Below are positions 27,993-36,224 of a DNA stretch of 64,000 bases, piece after piece. Within the stretch, counting starts at the first letter, position 1, and the number at the start of each line of letters is the position of its first letter. Position numbers and translations under genes: made by a program. The notes below the pieces were generated by a model. It had not been told where the DNA came from and did not search any database. It was given only the letters and a program-made list of their open reading frames with translations. The DNA comes from Natrarchaeobaculum aegyptiacum. GTDB taxonomy: Archaea > Halobacteriota > Halobacteria > Halobacteriales > Natrialbaceae. The stretch lies in NCBI RefSeq assembly GCF_002156705.1, contig NZ_CP019893.1, positions 124,001-188,000 of the forward strand. The letters run 5' to 3'.

Positions 27993-28415
27993 ATGGTCGG
28001 CGACGGCGACAGAGACGGCGACGAGGCTCGAATCGGCGGCGCAGACGTTCAGGACGACCCAGTCGCGCGTCGGGTCGAACTCGGCTGTGCCCTCCTCGAG
28101 CGACTCGAACACGAGGAACTCTCCCTCGCGGCTGCCGTCGACCGGATCGAGACGATCACGAGCGATCCGGCGGTGACGCGAACGATCCTCGACGAAGCCG
28201 AACTCCGCGGGATCATCGAACGCGAAGATGGAATTATCCGACCCCGGAGCCGCCAGTACGTCCGGTTCGGGCAGGACGTCTATACGAAAGAGGGAGAATT
28301 TACCTGCCGACGCTGTGGCTCCTCGCTCTCGACCGGCCACTTCGTCGACCTCGACGCTGGTGACCTCGGCCCCTTCGGCTCGTCGTGTATCAGGAAAGTG
28401 ACTGGGAGAGAGTGA
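27993..28415 (+). CDS. DUF5830 family protein
   Basis: This 140-residue protein has an acidic start, a helical N-terminal region (LLERLEHEELSLAAAVDRIE), a winged-helix-like middle (AELRGIIERED) and a C-terminal zinc-binding segment FTCRRCGSSLSTGHF followed by GSSCIRKVTGRE. The cysteines CxxC ... C fit a metal knuckle. It matches the haloarchaeal family I recall as DUF5830, of unknown function. Other start codons are possible because the first 25 residues are low complexity. Confidence 0.75.
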   Translation: MVGDGDRDGDEARIGGADVQDDPVARRVELGCALLERLEHEELSLAAAVDRIETITSDPAVTRTILDEAELRGIIEREDGIIRPRSRQYVRFGQDVYTKEGEFTCRRCGSSLSTGHFVDLDAGDLGPFGSSCIRKVTGRE

Positions 28416-28443
28416 GGTCCTCTGAACCGTTCGAAGACGTCAG

Positions 28444-29610
28444 TCAGCGTCCCTGCCTGAGTTCCGCGATCAACTGCTCGATCGTCTCCTGCTGGGCTTC
28501 GATCTGAGCAGTCTGGCGCTCGACGGCTGCCTCGAGCGTCTCGAGGCGCTCGAGGATCACCGGATCGACCGCAACGGAGTCCGACTGGTCGTCGTCGATG
28601 GGGGTCGACGCTGTCTCTCCGTCGAGGTCGGGTTCGGCCTCGAAGACGTTCCCCGTTTCGACGGTCGCGGTCTGTGCACCGTCGTCGCGCCCGGCAGTTC
28701 GTGAGTCGTTCGTCCACGATTCGGCGGCAACGCTACGGTCCTCACCCGAACCTGAACCGCTCGCGGCGCTTCCGGCCGTCGTGGCTGACGCCTCCGCGCC
28801 GGCGTCGGCCGCCTGAGCGACGTCGCGGTCGCGCAACTCGGCGTCAGGAGACTCGTCGGCTACGTTCTCGAGGACCTCGTCGTCAGGTTCCGGCGGGTTG
28901 GCATCGAGCGGTTCGACCCCTTCGCCGAAGTCCATGGCTGCCCGCGGCTCCTCGTCGTCCCCGTCGTCGTCATCGGCGTTCAGGGCGTTCAGCTCCTCGA
29001 GCGAGTCGACGTCGTGGAATTCGAAGAGGGCACGCTTGAGGCGTTCCCGAAGGTCGTCTGCGTCCTCGTTCGGGGCTTTGATCCGCTGTGGGCGGCCGTC
29101 GACCTCGAGGACGATCTGAGTGGCGACGCTACCGGCTTCGAACGTGAGTTTCGTTACGTCGGCAAAGTGGTACTCCTCGTACTCGTCGTCCCAGACGGCG
29201 CTCCCGATGTGTTTGACGAGCCGTTCGCTCGTGACGATCAGCGTCAGTTCGCTAAAGCGGTAGGTCTGGACGACCGTTTCCCCGGGATCGGTGATCTCGT
29301 TGCCGTTCAGGACGCCCGCGAGAACCGGATGTAACGCCGCGTCGGTCTTTTTCGCGGGGATGGTGAACTCCTTTGTTCCCTCGAGTGGGTACTCGAGTGT
29401 GAACTTGGTTTTGCGACGTCCTTCAGAGAGGACGAGTCGGTCTGCACCGTGTGGGAACTCCTCGACGGATTCGTCGCTGAGGAGTCCTTCGGCGCGGTAG
29501 ACGAGGGTTCGCGTAGGGGTGATGAAGAGTTCGTCTTCACCGCCAAGCGGGACTCTGGCCGCGATCTCCTCGTCACCGAGGGAAGACTGGACGATACCGG
29601 GAACGCTCAT
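28444..29610 (-). CDS. DUF7115-like protein with PH-like N-terminus and C-terminal coiled coil
   Basis: This 388-residue protein begins with MSVPGIVQSSLGDEE. It continues with two beta-rich repeats resembling bacterial PH-like modules (residues about 10-190; DELFITPTRTLVYR and RFSELTLIVTSERLVKH). A long acidic, disordered S/D/E linker follows, then a C-terminal coiled coil (about residues 355-388; ERLETLEAAVERQTAQIEAQ). There is no signal peptide or membrane helix. Function is unknown; the coiled coil suggests oligomerisation. ATG 29610 is chosen over the longer open frame because conservation starts there. Confidence 0.7.
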   Translation of the reverse strand: MSVPGIVQSSLGDEEIAARVPLGGEDELFITPTRTLVYRAEGLLSDESVEEFPHGADRLVLSEGRRKTKFTLEYPLEGTKEFTIPAKKTDAALHPVLAGVLNGNEITDPGETVVQTYRFSELTLIVTSERLVKHIGSAVWDDEYEEYHFADVTKLTFEAGSVATQIVLEVDGRPQRIKAPNEDADDLRERLKRALFEFHDVDSLEELNALNADDDDGDDEEPRAAMDFGEGVEPLDANPPEPDDEVLENVADESPDAELRDRDVAQAADAGAEASATTAGSAASGSGSGEDRSVAAESWTNDSRTAGRDDGAQTATVETGNVFEAEPDLDGETASTPIDDDQSDSVAVDPVILERLETLEAAVERQTAQIEAQQETIEQLIAELRQGR

Positions 29611-29763
29611 GTCCGGGTAGTTAGAAAGGCCATGTGATAAATCCGTGGGTCCCCGTTGCACGGTCGCTGTCCCGTGGTTTTACACGAGTCGATCGTGTGG
29701 AACGGTTACACGGCGGGGTCGAATGGGAAGGTTAAAGAAATACACGCCACTACACCCGAATGA

Positions 29764-29915
29764 GCCCGGGTGGCTTAGCTGGACATAGCGCCGCACTCAT
29801 AGGGTTTAGAGATTCGGTGCGGTTTCGCCTTGGAAGCCTCCCATCCCACACGAGGACCGCCGAGCCTCGAACCTGGGATATGCGGAGATCGAGGGTTCGG
29901 AGCCCTCCCCGGGCA
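29764..29915 (+). tRNA. Elongator tRNA-Met (anticodon CAT) with a 78-nt intron
   Basis: Exon 1 (29764-29801) holds acceptor GCCCGGG, the D arm, anticodon 5' stem CCGCA and loop CTCATA (anticodon CAT). Exon 2 (29880-29915) supplies A38, stem TGCGG, T arm GAGGG-TTCGGAG-CCCTC, acceptor CCCGGGC and discriminator A. The intervening 29802-29879 lies after position 37, the canonical archaeal intron site cut by the splicing endonuclease. Elongator tRNA-Met introns of similar size are known in Haloferax. CCA is not encoded. The G1-C72 pair marks it as an elongator. Confidence 0.92.
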
Positions 29916-29969
29916 TTTTCGAGGAAGTCACGAACGTAGTAAGTGACGACGCTGAACAATGCCCGGGGA
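29906..29969. repeat. Inverted copy of the tRNA-Met acceptor end
   Basis: TCCCCGGGCA (29906-29915, the tRNA 3' end) reappears as its reverse complement TGCCCGGGGA at 29960-29969, with an inner pair GTCAC/GTGAC between. The arrangement could fold as a hairpin that competes with the tRNA acceptor stem. Confidence 0.7.
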
Positions 29970-30028
29970 GGCAGAGAGCCCGGTAGGTCTCACGCGAACG
30001 CCAGTGAGCGTGAGGCAGGAATTTGCGC

Positions 30029-30049
30029 GGTTCGGAGCCCTCTCCGGCA
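30029..30049 (+). repeat. Partial copy of the tRNA-Met T arm / 3' end
   Basis: GGTTCGGAGCCCT (30029-30041) is identical to the T-arm part of tRNA-Met at 29894-29906 and is followed by a degenerate acceptor end (CTCCGGCA). It lies about 130 bases downstream in the same orientation, as for the tRNA-Val copy. Confidence 0.7.
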
Positions 30050-30153
30050 CTGGCTTTCGACACAGCAATTCCGGACGGCGAAGGTACCGGGTCCGTCGGA
30101 TGCCGACGTTTCTGAACCAGAACATAAACTCGTCTACCCGCACTCGAGTCCGA

Positions 30154-30888
30154 TCAGCGGAACTGCATTCCGCCGTTTACCGAGAGAATTTCACCCTGAA
30201 CGTAGGGATTCTCGAGCAGAAACTCGACGGCGTGAGCGACGTCGTCGGGCTGGCAGGCGTACTGAGGAAGGTGCGTGTCGATCTCCTCGTGGCCCTGAAA
30301 GTCGACCGACTCGAGATAGTCGACGATGTCGTCGTTCAAATCGGTCTCGACGGGGCCCGGTGCAACTGCGTTCACCTGAACGCCGTCGTCGCCCAGTTCT
30401 CGCGCGAGCGCGCGAGTGAGTCCGTGCAGGCCGGCCTTGCTGGCAGCGTAGGCCGGGTCGACGGTCCCGGCGGTACCGCCGATACTCGAGACCATGATGG
30501 CATCGCCGGCTGTCTCGCGTAAATCGGGAGCCGCAGCTCTGGTAACGGTGAACGCACCGACGAGGTTGGTCTGCAAGACATCCAGAAACGTCCCGGGATC
30601 GAGGTCCTCGAGCCGTTCGGGACGGACGATCCCGGCGTTGTTCACCACGGCGTCGATCTGCCCGAACTCCTCACGGGCCTGGGTGACGAGGGCTTCAGCG
30701 GCTTCGGGATTTCCGACGTCGGCCTCGATAGCGAGGGCCGACGAGCCAGCGGCTTCGACCTGTTCGACCACTTCCCGAGCGGCTGCTTCGTTGCTCCGGT
30801 AGTTGACGACGACGTTTCGACCGGACGCGAGTCGCTCGACGATCGCTCGACCGATACCCCGGCTCGAGCCGGTTACGATGGTTACCAT
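30154..30888 (-). CDS. SDR-family 3-oxoacyl-ACP reductase-like protein
   Basis: This 244-residue short-chain dehydrogenase has the NAD(P) motif TGSSRGIGRA at the N-terminus, NNAG near residue 83, catalytic Ser in MVSSIGG and Tyr/Lys in YAASKAG (about residues 151-155), then APGPVETDL. It ends in the FabG-like GEILSVNGGMQ. It reduces a keto or oxidises a hydroxyl group; haloarchaea lack a standard fatty-acid synthase, so a different substrate is likely. ATG 30888 sits about 25 bases downstream of a TATA-like GGTATAGG, fitting a leaderless mRNA, and an inverted repeat covers this promoter. Confidence 0.88.
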   Translation of the reverse strand: MVTIVTGSSRGIGRAIVERLASGRNVVVNYRSNEAAAREVVEQVEAAGSSALAIEADVGNPEAAEALVTQAREEFGQIDAVVNNAGIVRPERLEDLDPGTFLDVLQTNLVGAFTVTRAAAPDLRETAGDAIMVSSIGGTAGTVDPAYAASKAGLHGLTRALARELGDDGVQVNAVAPGPVETDLNDDIVDYLESVDFQGHEEIDTHLPQYACQPDDVAHAVEFLLENPYVQGEILSVNGGMQFR

Positions 30889-30914
30889 ATAGGTCGTTTA
30901 TACTACCGACCTAT
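30889..30914. promoter_or_regulatory. Operator-like inverted repeat over the SDR promoter
   Basis: ATAGGTCG (30889-30896) and CGACCTAT (30907-30914) form a perfect 8-bp inverted repeat with a 10-bp spacer. The repeat lies between and over the putative TATA element (about 30913 on the minus strand) and the start codon, where a repressor would block transcription. Confidence 0.6.
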
Positions 30915-31488
30915 ACCGGTAACGGTCCCGTAGACGGGACACCGACCCGGAATATCATTCGTTAGGTGGTACTTCCACGGTAGCAGCGATGCCTAGATAG
31001 ACCGGGACGAGCCTGCCGTGAACCGCCTCGGGGTCAGGCTCCGAAGCGTGGCCCAAATTCGGGATGAACACTCCCTGCGAACCATCGGTCGGATAGCCGC
31101 GAACGGTTCACGAGGAATGCGGTCGGCCTGTCCACGAGGCCCGACACCACCCGCCGCAACCGCAATCCGGTACCACGGTGTTTCGAGAGGTAGCGCATTC
31201 CCTTCGGACGGACGATTTCGTGAAGACGTTTACCGCCTACTGCGCCCGTTATCTGCGTTCCATTCCTGTGGCAAATCAAGTGTTGTCACGGGCTTTATCC
31301 CCGAGGCTTGACCTCGGGGAACTCGCCCTGTACGGCCTGTAGAACGGACTGACCGTCGGTTAGCTGGACTGGACACCAGCCATCGCAGGTGCGCCGTCAT
31401 CGGCCGAGACTCGAGGAGAAAAGTCAGTTCCGCCGTTCGTCTGGCTCGAGTGGCGCTGCAGATTCGAGACGCGGTAGCGGTCGAACCG
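30915..31488. other. Intergenic region without a clear gene
   Basis: I see no convincing gene in these 574 bases. Frames on both strands (for example 31018-31311 plus and 31034-31279 minus) lack family features. A strong hairpin lies at 31299-31319. The stretch may be remnant DNA. Confidence 0.5.
31299..31319. repeat. Strong GC hairpin resembling an IS200/IS605-type end
   Basis: CCCCGAGG (31299-31306) and CCTCGGGG (31312-31319) form a perfect 8-bp stem with a 5-base loop, followed by AACTC. The TnpB element end at 55085-55104 has the same plan (C-rich stem, short loop, G-rich stem, then AATCCC). It may be an IS remnant or an intrinsic terminator. Confidence 0.45.
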
Positions 31489-31755
31489 TTACTGGATCGA
31501 GTACCCTGCCGCGATGGTCAGCAGAAGGACCATGAACAGCGCGGTGACCATCATGTAGGTGACCGAACGCGGCTCCTCGAGCAGGTGCATGTAGTACCCC
31601 GAGATCAGCAGTGTCTTTGCGACCGCGAGGACGAACGTCCCGGCCAGTGCCATCTGGTACGTGAGCGGACTCGCGTCCATGAAGAACAGGAACTTGCCTG
31701 TCCCCAGCGCCAACAACACGACGTAAATGATGGTGTAGGTTCGAGCGTCAGCCAT
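31489..31755 (-). CDS. Cytochrome c oxidase subunit IV-like protein
   Basis: This 88-residue protein has three hydrophobic helices (about residues 6-24, 32-52 and 62-85). The central one ends in VAKTLLISGYYMHLLEE, typical of the prokaryotic subunit IV (CyoD/COX4-pro) family. It is on the same strand as, and 265 bp downstream of, the fused subunit I/III gene, so it belongs to the same terminal oxidase. It likely stabilises the complex and carries no cofactor. ATG 31755 is the first start that fits the family. Confidence 0.85.
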   Translation of the reverse strand: MADARTYTIIYVVLLALGTGKFLFFMDASPLTYQMALAGTFVLAVAKTLLISGYYMHLLEEPRSVTYMMVTALFMVLLLTIAAGYSIQ

Positions 31756-32020
31756 TGGTACACCGTGAGAGTGACTTCCACTTATAGCTTCCTCATACGC
31801 TCCGTATCGACGGTCGGGTTCCAGTTCGACCCGCACCAGTGGGTCTCGAGGACCGGACGTCGTTCGTCTCTATTACGCTCTCGATCGGAATATGCCAGCT
31901 CGGGCAGTCGGGTCTCAAGCGCACGATTATCGGCAGGTGGAACGAGAAAAGAACTGACAGAACGGGCCGCGAGACGCGGTTACTGCGTGTCGAGAAACGA
32001 AGAAAATCCAGACCGAACGC

Positions 32021-34492
32021 CTACATCAGGTAGAACAGTGGGAAGAGGAACACCCAGACGATGTCGACGAAGTGCCAGTAGAGGCCGAAGAACTCCACTG
32101 GGCGGTGGTCCTCGAGGTAGGCGTCGATGCTCACGATCCGGTAGATCATGAACAGCGCGATGAGCACGCCGATGATGACGTGCAGCGCGTGCAGTCCGGT
32201 GGTCACGAAGTAAATGGAGTATTCGATGCTACTCCACCAGTACACGCCGTCGGCGAACTTCGCACTGTACTCGTAGGCCTTCACGCCCATGAACGTGAGT
32301 GCGAGCGCCAGCGTCGCGCCCATCGCACCGAGCAGGCCCCGCTTGCTCCGGCGTTCCGCGAACACCAGCGCCAGAATCACCGTGAAACTCGAGGTGAGCA
32401 GGACGTAGGTGTTCAACAGTCCGGCCCACTGGATCGTATCGAGTTGCCAGTTGCCCCAGCCGAAGTGCAGGCGCATGAAGATGAACGCGCCGATGATCGC
32501 ACCGAAGACGACCACGTCGGAGGCCAGGAACACCCAGACACCGAGTTTGGTGTTGCCGATGTCCTCGAACGGCCAGCGCTCGGCGATCGGCATCTCGGGT
32601 GCGTTGAACTGCTCTTTCCCGAACTTGAACAACGTCACACCGAGGGCAATGAGCCCGACTGCAGTCAGGATCGGATAGATGATGTTGGCCTCGGGCGTGA
32701 CCGGGACCGAGTGGCCACGCGCCTCGGCGAACTCGGCCACGTAGGCCGTAATGCCCGAGAGACCGAGGAAGAACACGAACGTCGCCACGCCGATGCCGAA
32801 CGGCCAGATGCTCGCGTGATCTGCGTGTTCCTCTTCGTGTCCGTGTGCACTCGTCCCAGCGGCGTCACTCTCCTTGGCGACACCGCCGTCGGTTGCCGCA
32901 GCGGCGTCGTCGACGAACTCGAGTCGGCCCGTCGCGTAGGATGGCCGGCCGCTCCAGTTCTCGAGTGGCGGCGGGGACGGGATCGTCCACTCGGCGGTGC
33001 GTGAGTACTCCCACGGGTTGTCCGGCGCGTCGGGACCGTACTTCAGGCTGTACAGCAGCGTTCCGATCAGGATGAGGAACGAGAAGCCGAAGACGAACGC
33101 ACCGACGGTCGACAGCTGGTGGTAGATCTCCATCGACGGGTCGAAGTGGAAGACGCGCCGCGGGGTCTCCCACGCGAGGAACTGCGGGAAGTACAGCAGG
33201 TTGAAGCCGACGAAGAAGACGGCGAAGTTGAGCTTCCCGAGCGTCTCGGAGTACATCTTACCGGAGATCTTTGGCCACCAGTAGTAGAGACCGCCGATCA
33301 GTGCGGTCGCACCCGAGACCATCACGTAGTGGAAGTGGGCGACGACCCAGTAGGTGCCACGGAACTCGTAGTCGAGCACGACGGCACCGAGGAAGACCCC
33401 GGTGATGCCGCCGAGGATGAACAACACGAGTGCGCCGAGGCTAAAGAGGAACGGCGTGGTAAACCGGACCCGTCCCTTGACCATCGTGTAGATCAACGCG
33501 AAGACCATCAGGTCGAACGGTAACGAGATCCCGATGGTCGTCGCCATCATCAGCGTTTTGATCTCCAGGTTGATGGTCGTCAGGTACATGTGGTGCATCC
33601 AGACGAGGAACGACTGGACGGTAACCAGCACCATCGCGATGATGACCCACTTGCGGCCGACCAGTCGTCGACCGGTGAACGTCTGGAACGTCTCGAACAT
33701 GATCCCCAGCGCGGGGAAGAAGACGATGTACACCTCCGGGTGTCCGAAGAACCAGAAGATGTGTGCCCACAGCAAGCTCGAGCCCTGTTCGGCCGTGAAG
33801 TACAGCGTGAGGAACAGGCGGTCGGAGAGCTGCAGGAGCAGCGCCGCCAACAGGGCCGCGAACGCGAACAGCATCATCCAGACGGTCAGGAGCCACGACC
33901 AGGTGAAAAGCGGCATGTTCCACAGGCCGAGGCCCTCGGCGCGCGAGCGGTGAATCGTCACGAGGAAGTTCACCGTCCCGATCGTGATCGAGATTACGAA
34001 CAGGGCAAGTCCGAGGATGGTCGCGTTACCACCTGCCTCTGCACCGCCCATCGCCGGCGTGTACGTCGGGACGTTCAGCGGGGCGTACATCGTCCATCCA
34101 CCGGAGAAGGTCCCGCCCTGGAAGAACGAGATACCGATGAGGAGCCCAGAGAACAGGTAGAACCAGTAGCTCAGGGCGTTCAGACGAGGGAACGCGAGGT
34201 CGTCTGCGCCGATCTGCAGCGGTACAAAGTAGTTCGCAAACCCGGCTGCAAACGGCGACAGGAACAGGAAGACCATCGCGAGTCCGTGGGCCGTGACGGC
34301 CTGGTTGAACTGATCGCCGTCGAGCAAGCCGATACCGCCGGCTTCCCATAGCTGGATTCTGAACAGCAGTGCCAGCACCCCTCCCAGCAGCAGGAAGAAG
34401 ATCGCTGTCGAGAGATAGAGGATGCCGACGTCTTTGTGGTTCGTGGTGACGAGCCACCGTTTCACCGAGGTCATCGGCGGAAGGTCACTCAT
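32021..34492 (-). CDS. Cytochrome c oxidase subunit I fused to subunit III
   Basis: This 823-residue protein consists of a complete heme-copper subunit I (residues about 1-520) followed by a hydrophilic linker and a subunit III domain (about 560-823). In subunit I, low-spin heme ligand His lies in AVTAHGLAM, the CuB/Tyr-His motif is GHPEVYI, the CuB His pair is in WMHHMY and the heme ligands are in VAHFHYVM. The presence of both E and Y in HPEVY places it in the A family of proton-pumping oxidases. Subunit III is recognised by VWVFLASDVVVFG and GLHALHVIIGV. It reduces O2 to water. The ATG overlaps the subunit II stop (ATGA), so translation is coupled. Confidence 0.95.
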   Translation of the reverse strand: MSDLPPMTSVKRWLVTTNHKDVGILYLSTAIFFLLLGGVLALLFRIQLWEAGGIGLLDGDQFNQAVTAHGLAMVFLFLSPFAAGFANYFVPLQIGADDLAFPRLNALSYWFYLFSGLLIGISFFQGGTFSGGWTMYAPLNVPTYTPAMGGAEAGGNATILGLALFVISITIGTVNFLVTIHRSRAEGLGLWNMPLFTWSWLLTVWMMLFAFAALLAALLLQLSDRLFLTLYFTAEQGSSLLWAHIFWFFGHPEVYIVFFPALGIMFETFQTFTGRRLVGRKWVIIAMVLVTVQSFLVWMHHMYLTTINLEIKTLMMATTIGISLPFDLMVFALIYTMVKGRVRFTTPFLFSLGALVLFILGGITGVFLGAVVLDYEFRGTYWVVAHFHYVMVSGATALIGGLYYWWPKISGKMYSETLGKLNFAVFFVGFNLLYFPQFLAWETPRRVFHFDPSMEIYHQLSTVGAFVFGFSFLILIGTLLYSLKYGPDAPDNPWEYSRTAEWTIPSPPPLENWSGRPSYATGRLEFVDDAAAATDGGVAKESDAAGTSAHGHEEEHADHASIWPFGIGVATFVFFLGLSGITAYVAEFAEARGHSVPVTPEANIIYPILTAVGLIALGVTLFKFGKEQFNAPEMPIAERWPFEDIGNTKLGVWVFLASDVVVFGAIIGAFIFMRLHFGWGNWQLDTIQWAGLLNTYVLLTSSFTVILALVFAERRSKRGLLGAMGATLALALTFMGVKAYEYSAKFADGVYWWSSIEYSIYFVTTGLHALHVIIGVLIALFMIYRIVSIDAYLEDHRPVEFFGLYWHFVDIVWVFLFPLFYLM

Positions 34493-35559
34493 TCGTCGTC
34501 ACCTCCATCGGTCTGTTCCTCGTCGGTGTCGTTCGATTCGTCGTCATCGTTGTCGTCATCAGCTTCGTCTTCGTCCTCGTCGGCCCCGTCGTCAGCGTCT
34601 TCGTCGTCTGCTGCGTCGGGGTCCTCGAGGGTGAAGGTCTCGTCGGTCGGTCCGGTGAAGCTGATGGTGTCCTCGACGTCGTCGTACTGCTCGCTCGTGA
34701 CGACGATGTCGTAGGTGCCACCCTGTCCGAAGTCACCGATCTCGACCGTTCCGTTCTCGAAGTCCTCGGGACCGAGAGTCGCAGAGAGGTCCTCGTCGAA
34801 CTCGGCGTTGTCCTCGTGCTCGAGTTCGACCTCGAAGTCCTCGGTCACTGGCTGTTCGTCCTGGTCCTCGAGCGTGATCGTCAGGGTCAGCTGGTCGTCG
34901 ACCCAGGCCTCGTAGTCGTCGGGTTCCATGACGGTCACGTCGGAGGTCATCCCGGAGTGGCCGAAGCCACAGAGTTCGAAACACTCAGCGGTGTGATTAC
35001 CGGTTTCTTCGGCCATGAACCAGGTTTCGTCAACCTCTCCGGGGATCGCGTCTGCTTTCACCCGAAGATCGGTGATCCCGAAGGTGTGCCACACGTCGCG
35101 TGCGGTCACTTCGATCCAGATCGGTTCGTCAGTCGGGACGACGAGTTCGTTGGTCTCGATCCCGTTATCGTACGTGTACGCCCATCCGAACGCAAACCCT
35201 TCGACGTCGATTTCGATGGCGTCTTCAGGATTGTTGTCGGGCCCATCTTCGACGTACAGCAACATCCCGTAGGTCCAGACGACCAGCGAAATAACGATGA
35301 TCGCACTGATCCCGAACGAGAGGAACAGTTTCTTTCCGCCCTTTCCACCTGTCGGTAACTCTCCGAGCGTTGGCAGCTCTTCGTCGTCGGCAGGCTCACC
35401 GTCGTCCCGATACTTGTACGCGTTGTACAAGGTATACGCGACGACAACCACGCCGACGAGCGTCCCGAGTCCGAGGAATACGAGGAAGATGTCCTCGAAC
35501 ACGTCGACGCGCGTCTGCACTTGCATCGGAGTCGTAAGTGCGTTGTAGATTGTATTCAC
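34489..35559 (-). CDS. coxB: Cytochrome c oxidase subunit II with an added C-terminal domain and acidic tail
   Basis: The 356-residue protein has two N-terminal membrane helices (about residues 21-42 and 78-100) and the periplasmic cupredoxin domain. The CuA site is in HTAECFELCGFGHSGM (C-x3-C-x3-H-x2-M) with its upstream His in DVWHTFGI, so it accepts electrons from a copper protein or cytochrome. After the CuA site it continues with an additional beta-rich domain of about 90 residues and a tail of about 40 mostly D/E residues, which ordinary subunit II proteins lack. GTG 35559 is preferred; it lies below a TATA-like GTATAGCC and leaves the first helix intact. The stop overlaps the subunit I start. 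Confidence 0.88.
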   Translation of the reverse strand: MNTIYNALTTPMQVQTRVDVFEDIFLVFLGLGTLVGVVVVAYTLYNAYKYRDDGEPADDEELPTLGELPTGGKGGKKLFLSFGISAIIVISLVVWTYGMLLYVEDGPDNNPEDAIEIDVEGFAFGWAYTYDNGIETNELVVPTDEPIWIEVTARDVWHTFGITDLRVKADAIPGEVDETWFMAEETGNHTAECFELCGFGHSGMTSDVTVMEPDDYEAWVDDQLTLTITLEDQDEQPVTEDFEVELEHEDNAEFDEDLSATLGPEDFENGTVEIGDFGQGGTYDIVVTSEQYDDVEDTISFTGPTDETFTLEDPDAADDEDADDGADEDEDEADDDNDDDESNDTDEEQTDGGDDE

Positions 35560-35834
35560 CTCTATTTGAAGTCCGGCTATACGTCGGCCGATGGTCTCCG
35601 GGGCCACTTATCTATTTGGAAACTGCCCTACTCGGGCGACGTTTCTGCCCCGACGACCGATTGACCGTCGTTTGGTACGACTGCACAGTCCTCATACGAA
35701 TCGATGGAACGATGCCTCTTTTCTCTATCGGTTCCCCACGATCGATTTACCGGAAATTGGCCGAACGGGTTCGGTTGGGGCCCTCGTTTGCGACGGACGG
35801 CAACTTTCAAATCCGCCGACTCTGTAGAGAGTGT

Positions 35835-36125
35835 ATGCCAGAAGAAGTACTCTTCAAGTTCGAACGTCGGATGGATCGGTCAGACATCTCCCAGTACCTC
35901 CGTGCTGTCGCCGACAACTTAGAACAGGGAGAGGCGATCACGATCGAAGCCGGCGACGAGTCCGTGACGATGGACCCCCCAGCTCAACCGACGTTCGAAG
36001 TGAAGGCCGAACGCGAAACCTCGAGTTCTGGCGGTGACGCAGAACTCAGCATCGAGTTCGAACTCGAGTGGGACGAAGGCGAGTCCGGGGACGGTAGCGA
36101 CGACGGATCGTTGCAGATCGAGTGA
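35835..36125 (+). CDS. Amphi-Trp domain protein
   Basis: This 96-residue acidic protein begins PEEVLFKFERRMDRSDIS, followed by a helical segment (YLRAVADNLEQGEA), a TIEAGDESVTM strand and a low-complexity acidic tail. This pattern matches the small amphi-Trp domain family widespread in haloarchaea. Function is unknown; a role in nucleic acid or protein contacts is possible. It stands between the divergent oxidase genes and adk. ATG 35835 is chosen because conservation starts there. Confidence 0.8.
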   Translation: MPEEVLFKFERRMDRSDISQYLRAVADNLEQGEAITIEAGDESVTMDPPAQPTFEVKAERETSSSGGDAELSIEFELEWDEGESGDGSDDGSLQIE

Positions 36126-36224
36126 GTCCTCGCAGGTCGGGGTCGACAAACCGGTTCGTCCACCGGAGACTCTTCCCCAGCGGCATTTCTTTAAGCCTTT
36201 ATGCGGGGCCGGAGAACCGCCGGT

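Noticed and set aside
27560-28363. 267-codon plus frame
   Set aside because: It is antisense to the VTT-domain gene and out of frame with the DUF5830 gene.
29806-30063. 85-codon minus frame
   Set aside because: It overlaps the tRNA-Met gene and its inverted repeats.
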